Source: Siphonodentalium dalli (taxonomy: Eukaryota; Mollusca; Scaphopoda; Gadilida; Siphonodentaliidae). Taken from it: a stretch of 64,000 bases of DNA. The stretch spans positions 164,230,394 to 164,294,393 of the forward strand of contig CP136069.1 in assembly GCA_032622095.1 (NCBI GenBank). Direction: 5' to 3'. The translations under genes and the position numbers were made by a program. The notes under the pieces were generated by a model. That model ran no database searches and was not told the origin of the DNA. It saw nothing but the letters and a program-made list of their open reading frames with translations. This document shows, one piece after another, positions 37,040 to 49,550 of this stretch. Position 1 is the stretch's first letter. Every line of letters starts with the position of its first letter.

Positions 37040-37320
37040 TCAGACGCACGTTTTGCCAAAATTTCCTGGTATCTCAAAATGGATTTTCCCAAAATCTGCC
37101 AGGAATTTCTTCGTGAAATTTGGTACAATCGATTTATTGTGATACAATATTTAAGAACCATCGACACATCGGATATTATAACCTCATTTACTTTACTGTT
37201 ATGCCATGGCAATATTTATCCATGATTCATGGTATCATATCTCAAGATCATGAGAGGAGACTTGCTTATTCTTGATTCGTGAAATTTAATGATTATTTTC
37301 ATTTAGAAAGGCATACAGCT
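37040..37320. repeat. Dispersed repeat, copy 1
   Basis: GGTCAGACGCACGTTTTGC, ATATTTAAGAACCATCGACA, ATAACCTCATTTACTTTACT and TTATTCTTGATTCGTGAAAT recur in the same order at 54825-55075. No coding function is seen. Confidence 0.7.
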
Positions 37321-38135
37321 GACCCATAAAAAAAATTCTGCATTTGAGAATGTTGATGTCATGCCTGTTGATCAATTACAAATTGGGCTGAGATGAATCG
37401 TGGGTTTATAATCAAGTTAAATGTGACCACCATATCTCTTAACACTGTGGCCTAATTCAAGTTGATTACTCTCTGACTGAGTGGACCACAATGCATATCA
37501 ATATTTGTTTTCATTGGGTGGAATATTTTAGACAGCTTTATTATTAAATATAATATATGGGGGTATGGTGCTATAATATGCTATTAAAAATCTAACTCAA
37601 CATTAGAATACAAATGAAGCTTCCTCTCTTAGAGCCAAGACAATAAGCTATTTGGTTATTGGAGTTTTGTGTTAAATTATTAATTATTATAGCAGTCTTG
37701 GTACCGAAAGGGGCAAAAATAAAATAATAATTTCAACCTCTCAAATGTCTCTTTATAATTGCTCAGATTATATATATGATGAAGATGATGATATGAGAAA
37801 CTCAAGATGTTGTGCCCGATAGATCCAGAGAAATTCTTTTGCAGTGAACCGTAGAATAAAACTAGCCGTTTTGGGGGGATTTTATAATGTAGAGCAGATA
37901 TAAAAATAACAGGTTTTGGTTGAATACTGGTATTATTTCATTCGTAGCTACAAGAAAATACAGAATTTCCTTGTAGCCACTCGTGAGATCATTCGGATAT
38001 TCAACCAAAAACCGTATCCTCTATATACACTGAAAACTGCTTACCAACGTCGTGGTGAATATATCAGGAATACATTCGTGATACAGACGCTCTTTATTGC
38101 TACCAAATCAGGAATGAAAAAGTACGTAACGCTCT
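37321..38135. other. Intergenic, mostly unrecognised
   Basis: AT-rich. The last 80 bases belong to the reversed AAAGAGCGTT repeat. Nothing else is supported. Confidence 0.4.
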
Positions 38136-38139
38136 TTAA

Positions 38140-38532
38140 CCCTTTACCCAACAAACCGGCCAAAACCGGCCAAATAAAGCTTCAACAGCCTAAAATATCT
38201 TCGGTCTGTCTCAATAGAACCATACAAATATGGATATCATTGGAACCGGCTCCTTGACCACATTGTGATAGTTACAGTTATGCCCTGTGCCAATGCATTC
38301 TCTTACATATGCGAGTCGACCATAGGTCGCCTCGCATATATAAGAGAATGCATTGGCCTAATTTTTTTTATTTTTTTTACACTTTTTACCATTTTTTCTT
38401 ACATTCTTTAACAATTTTATAAATTTGAATGTGTTAAGCCAATGCATTCTCTTATATATGCGAGGCGACCTATGGTCGACTCGCATATATAAGAGAATGC
38501 ATTGGCACAGGGCCCTTCTGTTGGGTAAAGGG
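38140..38532. mobile_element. TTAA-flanked MITE with two palindrome modules
   Basis: A 393-bp element between TTAA at 38136-38139 and 38533-38536, ends CCCTTTACCCAACA and TGTTGGGTAAAGGG. Inside are two 69-bp palindromes, 38289-38357 and 38438-38506, flanked outward by CCCTGTGCC and GGCACAGGG, so the pair forms a larger inverted structure around an AT-rich spacer. Confidence 0.85.
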
Positions 38533-38536
38533 TTAA

Positions 38537-39720
38537 CGTAAGAAAATACTACTACCCAGATTGGCCACACGTGTACTAATTCCTTGCGACACAGAGTATC
38601 CCCGCTAAGGTGCTATTTTGGAGGAGACATATCCCCGCTATGGACAGTATACATTTCCCCTCTATGGACAGTATAAATTTCCCCTCTATATATGGACAGT
38701 ATTTATGGACCAAAGGTCACCTCGTTTTATCCTTTGTTTTTTTTATAATTTGTTCTTACATTCTATAACAATTTTTTTCACTTTTAATCATTTTTTCTTA
38801 TATTCTTTAACAATTCTTTTTATCACTTTTGATAATTTTTTCTTGCATTTATCAAATTTTATCATTTTTTCTTACATTCTTTAACAATTTTTTTAATTTT
38901 TTATCATTATTTCTTACATTCTTTAGCAATTTGTTTTATCTTTTGTTTTTCGTTTTTTTTCTTAGATTTAACAATTATAAAAATAATATAACATTTGTTA
39001 TGATCGACTCGCATATAAAAGAGAATGCATTGACACAGGTTTTTCGCAAAAAATCAGGAAGCTCTCGTCATAAAATGGATAATAGTCCAGGCACATTAGA
39101 CATGAAAGAGGAAAAGTAAATAAATAAATCGGGAAAAGCTGATTTTTTTTATATTATTTAGATCATAACATCACAAATAGGTAATGGAAAGTCCCCCATA
39201 AGTTCAACAGAAAGCATTGTAAACCGACCGTTGGTGACTGGGGTATAGAGAGCACCAAAGTTGTTACGGATGGACGGATGGAACCCATTTCTCAACATAT
39301 CCTAGCAAAATACGCAAATAATCCAACTATGTGAAATAGGTATACATATAATGTGATTATTTGATTCTGGAATAATCAGATAATGGACTCATACTCATTT
39401 CGTTTAACAGCGCGGCCACAGTGAATACACGTTTTAAAGAGCGTACACTTGAAAAGTCGTGAGTCGGCTTATTTGTGTCATTGTCCGCACATAATATGAT
39501 TAGAATCGCCTCATTATATATTAGACGATAATGTGACTAAATCGCTCTCATTTTCAGCACATTATCGACTGAAAATGAGGCAATTCTAAGCAGATTATCT
39601 ATCTAAATAAGTTTATTTTGAGCAGATAATGTGCGGGTTTTTTTGCGAGAACAGGCTGCATTTCTATGTCCCCAGCCACACTTCGATACCGAACAATTCA
39701 ATTCAGTAAATTCATTCGCT
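38537..39720. other. T-rich intergenic with a half palindrome
   Basis: T-rich runs with repeated TTTTTCTTACATTCTTTAAC resemble the spacer of the palindrome elements. GACTCGCATATAAAAGAGAA at 39006 onward is half of the module, followed by GACACAGG. The stretch 38740-39050 may be a decayed copy. No gene. Confidence 0.5.
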
Positions 39721-39736
39721 AGATTGTCTGTGTTAA

Positions 39737-40090
39737 AGTGATGTGAAACACTCCAGTAGGGTGATGAAATAGAAACGGAGAATAATTTTGCTCCATGTAG
39801 TTATTTTTACAAATATTATACCCAAATTGACAAAATACACCGTAACTCTTATATATTCATTAAATGCAGTGACCCTCGATGGTTAGTTTACCGCCGATAG
39901 TTGCGTACCGAATCGGGGAGTAAATATTTACAATCGAGCGTAGTTCAGACAATATTTTCTATGAAGTGGTACGGTCGATTTGTTTGAGATTTTCGGCAAT
40001 GTTGGTAGAATGCTGCATTCCCCCAGTTGGCATAGCGTCTGCATACTAACTAATCGGTTTCACGCACCCGAACAAGTCCATAATATGTCT
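39737..40090 (+). mobile_element. TTAA-flanked element, family copy 3
   Basis: 354 bp between TTAA at 39733-39736 and 40091-40094; same family as 11911-12254, with AGTGATGTGAAACACTCC at the start and CATAATATGTCT at the end. Confidence 0.75.
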
Positions 40091-40200
40091 TTAAACAATA
40101 AGTCGTTTGTTGAACTTAATTATTATCTGAATATTTCCCACCAATGAATATGAATCAGTCTGTTTTTGTATTATCTGTTTTTCTGCCTGTCGTCTGCTTT

Positions 40201-40293
40201 TATACATGAACACCCCTCCAAATGAATAATATACCGTTCCAATGTATGCTTTTATAGCTGAATGGAAGAATCCATTTAAGACTGAAAGGGTTA
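40201..40293. mobile_element. Partial copy of the 8387 MITE
   Basis: CAAATGAATAATA-ACCGTTCCAAT, TTATAGCTGAATGG-A-AATCCAT and the end GAAAGGGTTAA match the right half of 8387-8585. Confidence 0.55.
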
Positions 40294-40406
40294 ATGACCA
40301 ATAACCGCCATAGTTGTTAACATAATAGAGAGATTCCGCTTGCAGCTTGTGACTTGTAGCTTGTAGGCATTAAACTTCCATGTCCGATCATATGCATGCT
40401 TCATTG

Positions 40407-42790
40407 TCCCCCGGAAAAATATTTTCGGGGGACTATTGTAATCAGCCCAGTCTATCCGTCCGTCCGTCCGGAGTTATAACTCCAGTAATGATCATCCGAT
40501 TTGATTGAAACTTCGTATGTATGTGTCTCAACCAAGAACACAGGCGCTCTGCAATTCTGGGTTTGATCCGATGTTCTGTTATGGAGTTATTTCAGGGGGG
40601 GGGGGTCAGGAAAAAAATTACGGATACAAGGTGGAAATTTTGTGTTTTTCAGTTTTGGGGACCCACCACCCCGGGAGCGTAAGTTTTCTCCACCCAGGTC
40701 TGGGACACCCACCCCCAAAATTGATGAAAATCTTGTAAATTCTACTAAATAATGTGTTGTTGGCAGGGTAAGGGTCTCTCATTGTGTCTGCATCGGAACT
40801 GAGAGAACGCTGATCAAGTACACCCACAAAAAATAAACAAACAAAGGCTGAAATATATGCCAACAAAACCAGTGACAAAACCTTTAAAAACACAAATATT
40901 TATGGTTATAAAGGTAAAATACCCACTTTAACAGGATAGTTGTGTCCCTTATTAGCAATATTTAAAATATGTGCATGTGTAAAGTAAAAACACCATAAAT
41001 TTGATTAAATAAACACAGTTCCAGTCGTCTCCATGTGGGAAATCACTGGTGAGCAATGAGGAGCTCCCCTTAAAATCATTCTAGGCGAGTGGCGAGTAGC
41101 TCTCCTACAAAATGTCGAGGCGAGTAGTATCCCAGCAGGGGATGCCGAAGGCTCCCGATTCGGCATCTCCCGAAGGCCTGATGGGGGGGGGGGGTACGGG
41201 CGGGGGCAGGGGGCCTCCCCCGGAAAAGATTGAATCTGGAGCCTTTTAATGCTCCAATCAGTGAACAATACGTTATTATGTGACTTAAGTCACTGTAGTC
41301 ATGTATTGACATCGACCATGTACTTCGACCACGTGGTCACTGTATTTATCGTTTATTCAATATCTTGACTGAATTCATTAATACAAACAAACGGTTTTTC
41401 GGCTTTTTGACAGCAAATCAATCTAATAGGTCATACATTACCAGTATTTATTTCGGTATTTATTTAAAAGTACTAGGGTTTCCAGTGGGAATTCAAGGAA
41501 TGAGGGAACCAAGAACTTTTAAGCAATATGAATTTCTATGTTAGAGGATACCTGCGTGTATAATAAGTTTAAAAAGCCATGATAAACTATGAGAAAAGAT
41601 CAGAATGGATTTTTTTCATTGCAATTTGTTTCCTCGACCAAAACCAGACCCACTCCATGGTTTCAACTGTTAAAGGAATAAATTGTGGACAAAACAAATA
41701 ATATATAGAGCCCCCCCCCCCCCCTCACTTGTATAAGGCTATAGCATTGACTACTATATGAATCTGATTGTTTCAATTCATTTTGAAGTTGTAATTTGTC
41801 TTAGAAATGATTTTGGAAAAAAATTGCATGACATCAGAAAAATTCTGCATTCCGGGCTCGGGGACACCCACCCACCCGGTCCTTGTATCCTGTAATTTTT
41901 TTCTGACCCCCCCCCCCTGGTTATTTCCCTGTTTTTTTAACTTAGAATTTTTTTCCTAGATTTATGGACTTTTTTCGACTTAGAAAATTCAATTTTCTTC
42001 TTTTTTCTTTGGTTTCCAGATGATAACTCAAGTTTGGACTGTTCAATTGAAAATTCCGTTTTTTTTGTGGGTCGTTCATATCAAAATACAGGTCAAGTTC
42101 GAATTTGAGTTTGATCCAATGATTTTCCCAGAGTTATGGGCCTTTCGACTTTGAAAAACATTTTTTATAATTTTCTGTATGAGGGTACCTTCATGGTGTT
42201 ATCAACTCCTCCTACAGTTTTGATCGTAGATATTTAAAACTTCAGATTATTATTACCCACATATTGGAGATGTGCAACATGTATATAGATGACGGATTTT
42301 TTTTTTTTACTGAGTTATTAACCCTTTCGACATTTTTAAAAATTTCTTTAACAACGCGGCATCGACTTGCCACGTTGTCGGGGGACACTGTGGTCGGCCG
42401 ACCTTTTATTCCAATTTTGACTGACTGAAGGTTTACCCTTCTGGTATTTATACTTTCTTACAGTGGAATCAGCCCATCCATCCGCCTGTTGATATTTTGG
42501 TTTCTGACCGATTACTCCAGTTATATTTCCCAGCTAAAGATATACAGGCCAAATTCGAACAAAGGTTCCGTCCAATTATCTTTACATGAGTTACGGCCCT
42601 TTTGCGACTTAGAATTTGACGGATTTCATAACATTTCGGTTTCCGACCGACCGATTTTATTAATTAATCTGAATTAAAGCTGGTATGTGTGTTTCCCCAG
42701 CTAAAATACAGGCCAACTTCGAATATGGGTTCTGTCCAATTATTTGCACATGAGTTACGGCCCTTTTTCGACTAATTTATCACCATCGTA
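40407..42790. repeat. Composite of interspersed repeats
   Basis: It begins with a hairpin (CCCCCGGAAAAATATTTTCG continuing to GGGG) and a TCCGTCCGTCCGG run. A matching GTTGTCGGGGGACA is at about 42376, suggesting two ends of one repeat class. G and C tracts occur at 40597, 41182 and 41711. 42470-42790 is related in reverse to 17400-17640. I see no protein-coding evidence. Confidence 0.5.
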
Positions 42791-43845
42791 TTGTCCGTCC
42801 TAATTGTGATGGCCTCGGATGACTTACCGTTACTGTGCCATTCCAATAAATCCAAAGGCAATCAGTGTAATCCGAATAGATTACTGTATACCATATCAAT
42901 TATCGTGCTGCAATTATTGTTCATAAACGGTGTAACGAGATATTCCGGGGACTAATTGCAAATATTTGTTTTCGTTCTCTAATATTCATTGTCGCCATTA
43001 TGCTGCCATTTACCCCAAGCTACAAGGCACAATCTACAAGGCACAAGTTACAAGCTACAAGGCACAGGCTACAATCGCAACCTTGCATACTTTATATTAG
43101 ATATATTAGATATATTAGACATATTTCGCAAAGTGAACGACAACAGATAATTATTAGGAATATAGGGTACTGTGTCACTAGAATTTGTGTTCTTTCTATT
43201 CGTTGTCGATTTTCCATATCCGTTGTTACGACTACGATCATAAAGTAATAAGTTCGCGTTCTTTTCTCAGCGCCTCAATGTGGGAGATGACTCTGATATT
43301 ATTTTCTTAAATTGTGATCGCCATGTGACCTTAATTTGTATCTATTAGTGGCAATAAAACCATTCGTCGTCGTGAAACACGAGTCTTGCGAAACACAAAG
43401 CGCTAAGCTATGACTTGATAACAACATCATTAAGTACAACATAACCACGGCACGCAGAACCGTAATCCCCTTACTGTGAGTGGCAAGCACGATTGTCTCA
43501 CAAACGGACTCGTGATAATCAATTCTGCGAAAAGGTTTAGGACAGTTCGAAAAAATTACGACTAAAAATAGCTATTCGTCATAATTATCTGTCGTCGTTC
43601 ATTAAGCGAAAGGTGTCTATTATAGCCCAAGTGTATACTGTACACACTTACCTTTCTTCCATTAAGACCGGTATGTTTATGTTCAGACTGTGAAACAAAA
43701 CAAAAGAAGGTGGGACATGAAGTCACTTTACAAACACTTCGAGATGCACACAGCCGGTCCCCATTTCATCAAATGCATACCTTCACGACAGGCGCAACAT
43801 TTAAAAACACCTGTAGGTGGTTTAGATATTTTGGTCCCAGCAATC
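42791..43845. other. Intergenic, nothing firm
   Basis: ACAAGGCACA / CTACAAGGCACAGG short repeats at 43020-43075 and TATATTAGA repeats near 43095-43120. No exon or RNA gene supported. Confidence 0.4.
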
Positions 43846-43849
43846 TTAC

Positions 43850-44890
43850 GAGATGATACATCGTAATTTATTCAAACACAGTTTTATGTCACCCTATGTG
43901 TCTCATATGTACACAACGGGATCGTTGCATGAAAGATGCGTCAGATAAAAGACCAAGACAAGTGTAGACATTGTGTGAGAAATGTTAATTAGGTTATAGG
44001 CACGAAAATATCATAGAAAATATTACGTTGTTGACAATGAAAAAAGAGGCGTCCAATTAATATTCAGGCCGCCACAACGAAGTATGGTTATCAGAACATG
44101 TATGATATTTGAACAGATGATAAACATTGGCAATTGAGTTAACACACAAGAAATGAATAAATTATATATACACACCGAAAGAAAGTAAATGTGTATCTTA
44201 TTTATTGTAGGTCAAATTCACATTTCATAGACACTATCTTCTTATATAAATTGAGTTTCTATAAAGGTGAAAGCAATTTCTGTCAGAGATATTAAGAAAT
44301 TTCATTTATAGACCTCTCAAAAAAAATAAAAATTGAATGTCACTCAAAAGGAAATATATTGCAACTTCCAGCATTTCAAAATGAGTCTCTATTTTAAACC
44401 CTCGATTCCAAAATTATAACACTGACAGAACTAACAAGTGGATGCATCAAATGTTTGAAAATGGAAATGAAGAGAAAACATCGTTGAAGTAAGTATAATT
44501 CAAAGAGTACAGTTTAAGGTCCATCGTAATTTATTCTAACATAGATTCGCACATGTCACTCTATGTGTCTCATACATGTACATGTATGTACACATCGTGA
44601 ATCCTTGTTTGAAAGATGCGTCAAGATAAAAGACGAAAACAAATGTAGACATTGTGTGAGATTTTAATTGGGTTATAGGCACGAAAATATCATAGAAAAT
44701 ATTATGTTGTTGACAATGAAAAAAGAGGCGTCCAATCAATAACCAGGACGCCACAATGAAGTATGGTTATCAGAACATGTATGAAATTAAAACAGATGAC
44801 AGACATTGACAATTGAGTTAACGTATAACAGATGAATAAATTAAATATACACAGAACGACAGGAGACGTGTATCTTCTTTGTGGAGGGTC
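43850..44890. repeat. Diverged tandem duplication, about 660-bp period
   Basis: 43855-44210 and 44515-44875 share long runs such as GTGTAGACATTGTGTGAGA, GGTTATAGGCACGAAAATAT, GTTGACAATGAAAAAAGAGG and GTATGGTTATCAGAACATGT. The intervening 44210-44515 is not duplicated. The function is unknown; no frame persists in both copies. Confidence 0.75.
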
Positions 44891-47575
44891 AATATCACAA
44901 TTCAAAGACACTTTCTTCTTCTGTTAAGAGGAAATTAATATCTGTACGGATACGTAACATTATGATATATATATTGTTAAATGATATTCATTTATTTAAA
45001 AAAAAACCCAACTTAGTACAGTACTACAGTGGATTAAAGCATTGAGGGTATACTTGCACCAGCGATTCGAACTACCTAATAGAGCTGGAGCTTCCGTCAA
45101 AAGAACTTCAACAAATATACCAACCAACCAACCAACTCTGTTGATTTCAATTTCAACCTCTCGATATAAGTACTAAGCCGTGTGCTCGTTTAAGGTTATT
45201 GGTCCGAATTTTGTTGGTTTATTTCTTATGATAATTGAAAATTCTTGTTACACCGCACTACACCTCATCGTGAAGAAAAAACTCTCTTGCAGATGAAACA
45301 CATTCAATATTGTCTCCTGAGATATCCCGATATATTTTTTTTAACTATGATGATTTTATGTGTGGTAAGATTTTCATTTTGATTTCATGTGCAGCCATAT
45401 CCACTCAAAAAGAAGACTGATAACTGTGGCGTTAGCCTTCCAGTATACAGTACATATGCGAAAACTTATGTATGAGGTATGGTAATTGCGAGCGAGACAG
45501 GCAACTGCTGGTATGTTATAATGGCAAGAATATTGGTTTCTACTAACATTAATTTAAAAGATTGGTGTGGTGAACAGTGGCTGAAATGGGGAAATATCAT
45601 ACCAATTCCTCTTCAAATATTTTTTTTTCAAATGAAGTTTATTTCAATTTAATGCCACCTCAAATTTTGGGTCGAAGATTGTTAGAATGTACTACAATTC
45701 TCCATTAAACCTAACAACCATGCACATTTATGCTACAAATTGTTCCAAATAACATTTCTCTAATTTTCTTATATGCCCACCACACTGTCAATGTCATTTT
45801 AACGGAATATTGATGGAAAAATTGTAAAATTGTAAAAATCCCATAAGGCTACATGTATCCATGTATTCGCCCATATAGCTATTAAATGTTTCGGCTCAAC
45901 TCATCATAGGACATACACCCCCTCCTCAATATCTTTTTACTCACAACATTAGACACGCACCCTCAATTTTGACCTCCTTCCATTCAGGTATTACATCCAA
46001 TGCAAACTAATTCTGAATCCAAACATAATACACACTATTAAGCGTTCATACATTCATATATTAATACGAGAGAGGAGCAATGCTCTACGTTGACTAACTT
46101 GTGCTCCCATCCTTTTGCTTACCTCATATAATATTTCAGACTATATTTGTTAAAGTATATAATGTATTCATATAAACTGGGTAAAATTAAATTTGTCAAA
46201 TAACGAGCATCGTTAGAGTTATCTCGTTGAACTTTCGGCGACGGCGGGGAAGTTATATGATACCGACCGAAAGATGAACACAGCAACATCCGAACGTCGT
46301 GCTAAACAAGTCAGTCAAACATGAATTCATACAAGAAGTGAGATTTCGGAAGTTAATTCAATCAAGTAGGTGGACACATTTATATGACAGGGTACCACTC
46401 AATATTGAAGGACATATTCAGCGAATCATCGACCGTAGCAGTTATACGAAGCAGTATCTACAAAACGAACGAGTTTGGCATATAATTGTACTAAGAATGG
46501 TATATAAACTGGACATCACGAGAAATAAACCGAGATTTCGAAGTGTTAATGTTATTTTCGAGTGGGCAACGGGCACCGGCGTTTAATTTTCTCGCTTCTG
46601 TGGCCATATTGGATGTCATCTTGAAGAACTCTTAAGTTGGTCATTTATTTTTGCGTCTTTGTAGATAGCGTCCCTCTTCCAGGCGGATCTTATACAGGAA
46701 CACTAACTCAATTGGGGTTTTTTTTTTTTTACACAAAGACAGGAAGTTGTTACTGAGCACCAGTACTGGCCTATATATATAGATATAAAACAATATCAAC
46801 AAAACTTAAAGATGGATCTCTTTAAATAACAAATTTGAAATAGTTGCGTGGGTATAAAATAATAAATATGAACTGAAGACACATGTCCGGAAAGGCTTCT
46901 ATCAATTAATAGTGATTTTATTTCAAATATTTTATTGGGACCGTTTATTTGTCTATTTTTAGAACAGACCATTCGGGTGATACCATATAGCGATATAAAG
47001 CATCAGGCTGTTCCTATGGCTACGCACCGAACGTCAAATAGACAACCACACCTTTTTAGACCAGAAAATATTCGAAATAAAATGAATATTAATCGATAGA
47101 AGCATTTCCGGACAGGAGTCTTCGATTCAGGTCTAGTATTTTATACCCCGGTAACTATATAATACATGTTTACAAAGAGATAATCCACCTTTAAAAAAAA
47201 ATCCCGGTTGTCAAGCCCAATAGCTACTTCCTCTGAAGTGTATAATTGACCACAGCGACCAGTACACTTAAACTACAAGAGGGGGCATTCAAGATGGTTG
47301 CTGGATGCATGACTGTGAAATATATAGTATAATATTATTTAATTGGTAAATATTAATTACAATTATGTTTTATCACCCAACCACATCAACGATAAAATTA
47401 CTGTGATAATGTTTTCGGTATGAACTTCATAAAATGTTGACATTCCCACATCAATTAAACATGTGGTTTCGCGCTTTAAAAGCTCTTCTTCAGACATCTC
47501 CGTTATTTCGTCAATAATCATAGCCTCAATCCTAACCTCGCGTACCACGTGTTATAGCGATTTAATATAAATCGC
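44891..47575. other. Intergenic, no supported gene
   Basis: AT-rich. Short frames at 46299-46586 (+) and 47363-47548 (-) have no recognised domain or splice partner and are not called. CpG-containing sequence around 46200-46320 is more balanced than its surroundings but shows no promoter motif I can defend. Confidence 0.4.
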
Positions 47576-47579
47576 TACC

Positions 47580-47795
47580 TATCGTACAAGCTGCAAAACA
47601 GAGTTCAGTCCCCTCGCTACGCTGTGTCTGACCGCTGCCGGCATGTGTATTTTCTTTATTAAATCTAACATTTTTATTGACGCGTTTTGTTAGTTACAAT
47701 TCATTCTGGCTTGATCTAGACAATTTTCAAATTAATATGGACTGTTCGGTTTCTCAGAATAATGCAGAATGAATTGTAACCTATAAAGGTCTCAA
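47580..47795. repeat. Dispersed repeat, uninterrupted copy
   Basis: Counterpart of the sequence split by the 8834-9068 MITE; see the pieces CAAGCTGCAA, CCCCTCGCTA and CGGTTTCTCAGAATAATGCA. Confidence 0.7.
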
Positions 47796-48152
47796 ATAAA
47801 TATATGTGCGATTTCTTCACATTATATTTGCATGTACTTGTAGCGGTAAGTCCTGGGTATAGGACTGGACTCTGCATGGAGGTTGCCTGTCGTGAACCCC
47901 GATTAAGTTTCTTTCGCTATATAATCGTGTGCGTATTGGCCCCTATATACATGTACTATGTAATTACAAACAAAAAAGAACAAGGCACAATTAGTTACGA
48001 TGACTTAGATGTTAATTCGTTAAATTTGATACCTTTTTAGTAATTAAATATATATTGCAGACCCAGACATAAATTCCAACAACAAGAAATATGAAATATC
48101 ACGTGAAATTCTTTTTGATGACACCCACATTGTGAGCGTCCATGCAGACATG

Positions 48153-48602
48153 TGTGACCCGCCATATAAAATCCAGTCGTAAGTCGGGATTTTTTTTACC
48201 CTGTGCCAATGCTTTCTCTTATATATGCGAGTTGACCATAGGTCGCCTCGCATATATAAGAGAATGCATTGGCCTAACAATTTTAATAATTTGTTCTTGT
48301 ATTCTTTAACAATTTTATAATTTCACCCATACAGAGCCCCAGACAAACCTGAGCAGACGACACTCTTCTATATGCTTCTATATATGTGTGGGGCTCCCTG
48401 CAGGGTAATGGATGTTTTTATTTTATGTCCTAAAAATTGTAAGAAACATTTATTTAAAAAAATGATAAAAAATTGTTAGGCCAATGCATTCTCTTATATA
48501 TGCGAGGCGACCTATTGTCGACTCGCATATATAAGAGAATGCATTGGCACAGGGTAAAACAAAATCCCGACTTACGACTGGATTTGATATGGCGGGTCAC
48601 AT
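48153..48602. mobile_element. Large foldback with two palindrome modules
   Basis: The arms of about 120 bases run from TGTGACCCGCCATATAAAAT and CCAGTCGTAAGTCGGGATTT inward to CCCTGTGCC, mirrored by GGCACAGGG, AAATCCCGACTTACGACTGG and ATGGCGGGTCACA. The 69-bp palindromes are at 48205-48273 and 48480-48548. Unlike the other carriers it has no TTAA ends. The spacer is unique and includes GAGCCCCAGACAAACC with GTGGGGCTCCC. Confidence 0.8.
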
Positions 48603-48743
48603 ATATAGTTTTAAACAACCTGAAGTATCAATAATCTGGGAATTCTGGACTGAACACATCAACTGTATACCCCGAACAGAGACCCAAATTGGATGTGTCT
48701 TCTATTTGGGTTTATCGTCGTCCCAGTCGCTAATGAGTTTTAT

Positions 48744-49239
48744 CACGGTGGAGAACCACGCGGTCTCGAGTTGATGAGTATAACGCATTCAAAATGGTCG
48801 AGGAAATCTAAAATGCGATCAGAAACGAGGAAAAGGGTAATAAACTAATATATGACATATTATACAGTATTATACATAGTATTTTGTCAGCTACGAGCGG
48901 AAGGTATACTGATATCTCATTTTGTCCAAATTCACATTTGTTTGCTATAACATTCTGACCAAAGTTGTCAGTTAAAGGATTCTCCAAGATGTGAATATTG
49001 GTGTATTCCACGCACCTCCTACTGGCAACTTTGGTCAGAATATTATTGAAAACCACTGAGTATTTCCGAACAAATGAGGTATCAACTTGTTCAAAAATAA
49101 AATAGCCTACGCTCGTAACAGTCAAAATGCTGTGTTTTGTGTCTCTTATGTTATTTTTTGTGTGCGATTGCACTAGCATCGGCTATTTTGTATGCGTGGT
49201 ACACTCACGAATCTCGAAACCACGTGATACCACACCGTG
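48744..49239. mobile_element. Transib-like non-autonomous element, copy 2
   Basis: 496 bp with ends CACGGTGGAGAACCACGCGG and, inverted, CACGGTGTGGTATCACGTGG. It is flanked by a perfect 5-bp duplication TTTAT (739-743 of the left kilobase and 49240-49244). It matches 20128-20621 along its length (GCATTCAAAATGG, GAGGAAAA-GGTAATAAACTA, TTCTGACC-AAGTTGTCAG). No transposase. Confidence 0.8.
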
Positions 49240-49401
49240 TTTATGGGTCAAAGAAAGAATACATGGCGGGTTAAGTTCGTGGGGAATGTCTCCACTAGAC
49301 TTAGAAATCAACGAACCAAGCAAGAAACTGACAAAACTTGCCCAGATACGCGTATCAGTCCCCCCCCCCTTTGCGTACGTGGATCACAAAACCGCACTCA
49401 T

Positions 49402-49500
49402 CTCGGGAATCGAACCAGGTTCCCCATCGCTGAACGGCCTATATCGGCGCATTGTACCATGCACTTTGTCAACTGAGCCACCGGGGGACCTGCCCTCGTT
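49402..49500 (-). mobile_element. tRNA-derived SINE head
   Basis: On the minus strand TGGCTCAGTTG (49470-49480) matches a pol III A box and GGTTCGATTCC (49406-49416) a B box, about 54 bases apart. There is no clear cloverleaf with CCA-adjacent acceptor pairing, so a SINE or tRNA pseudogene is more likely than a working tRNA. It lies just downstream of the gene B stop and may be within its 3' UTR. Confidence 0.65.
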
Positions 49501-49550
49501 GGAGTAAATGCAATACATAATACAATAGATAACAAGAAACTAGAGACTCT

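Noticed and set aside
40407-42400. LTR retrotransposon bounded by CCCCCG / CGGGGG hairpins
   Set aside because: No long direct repeats, primer-binding site or gag/pol motifs seen.
46299-46586. Plus-strand frame of 95 residues
   Set aside because: No domain, no repeat evidence of selection and no splice context.
49402-49500. Functional tRNA gene
   Set aside because: A and B boxes are present but a full cloverleaf with paired acceptor stem and anticodon arm could not be drawn.
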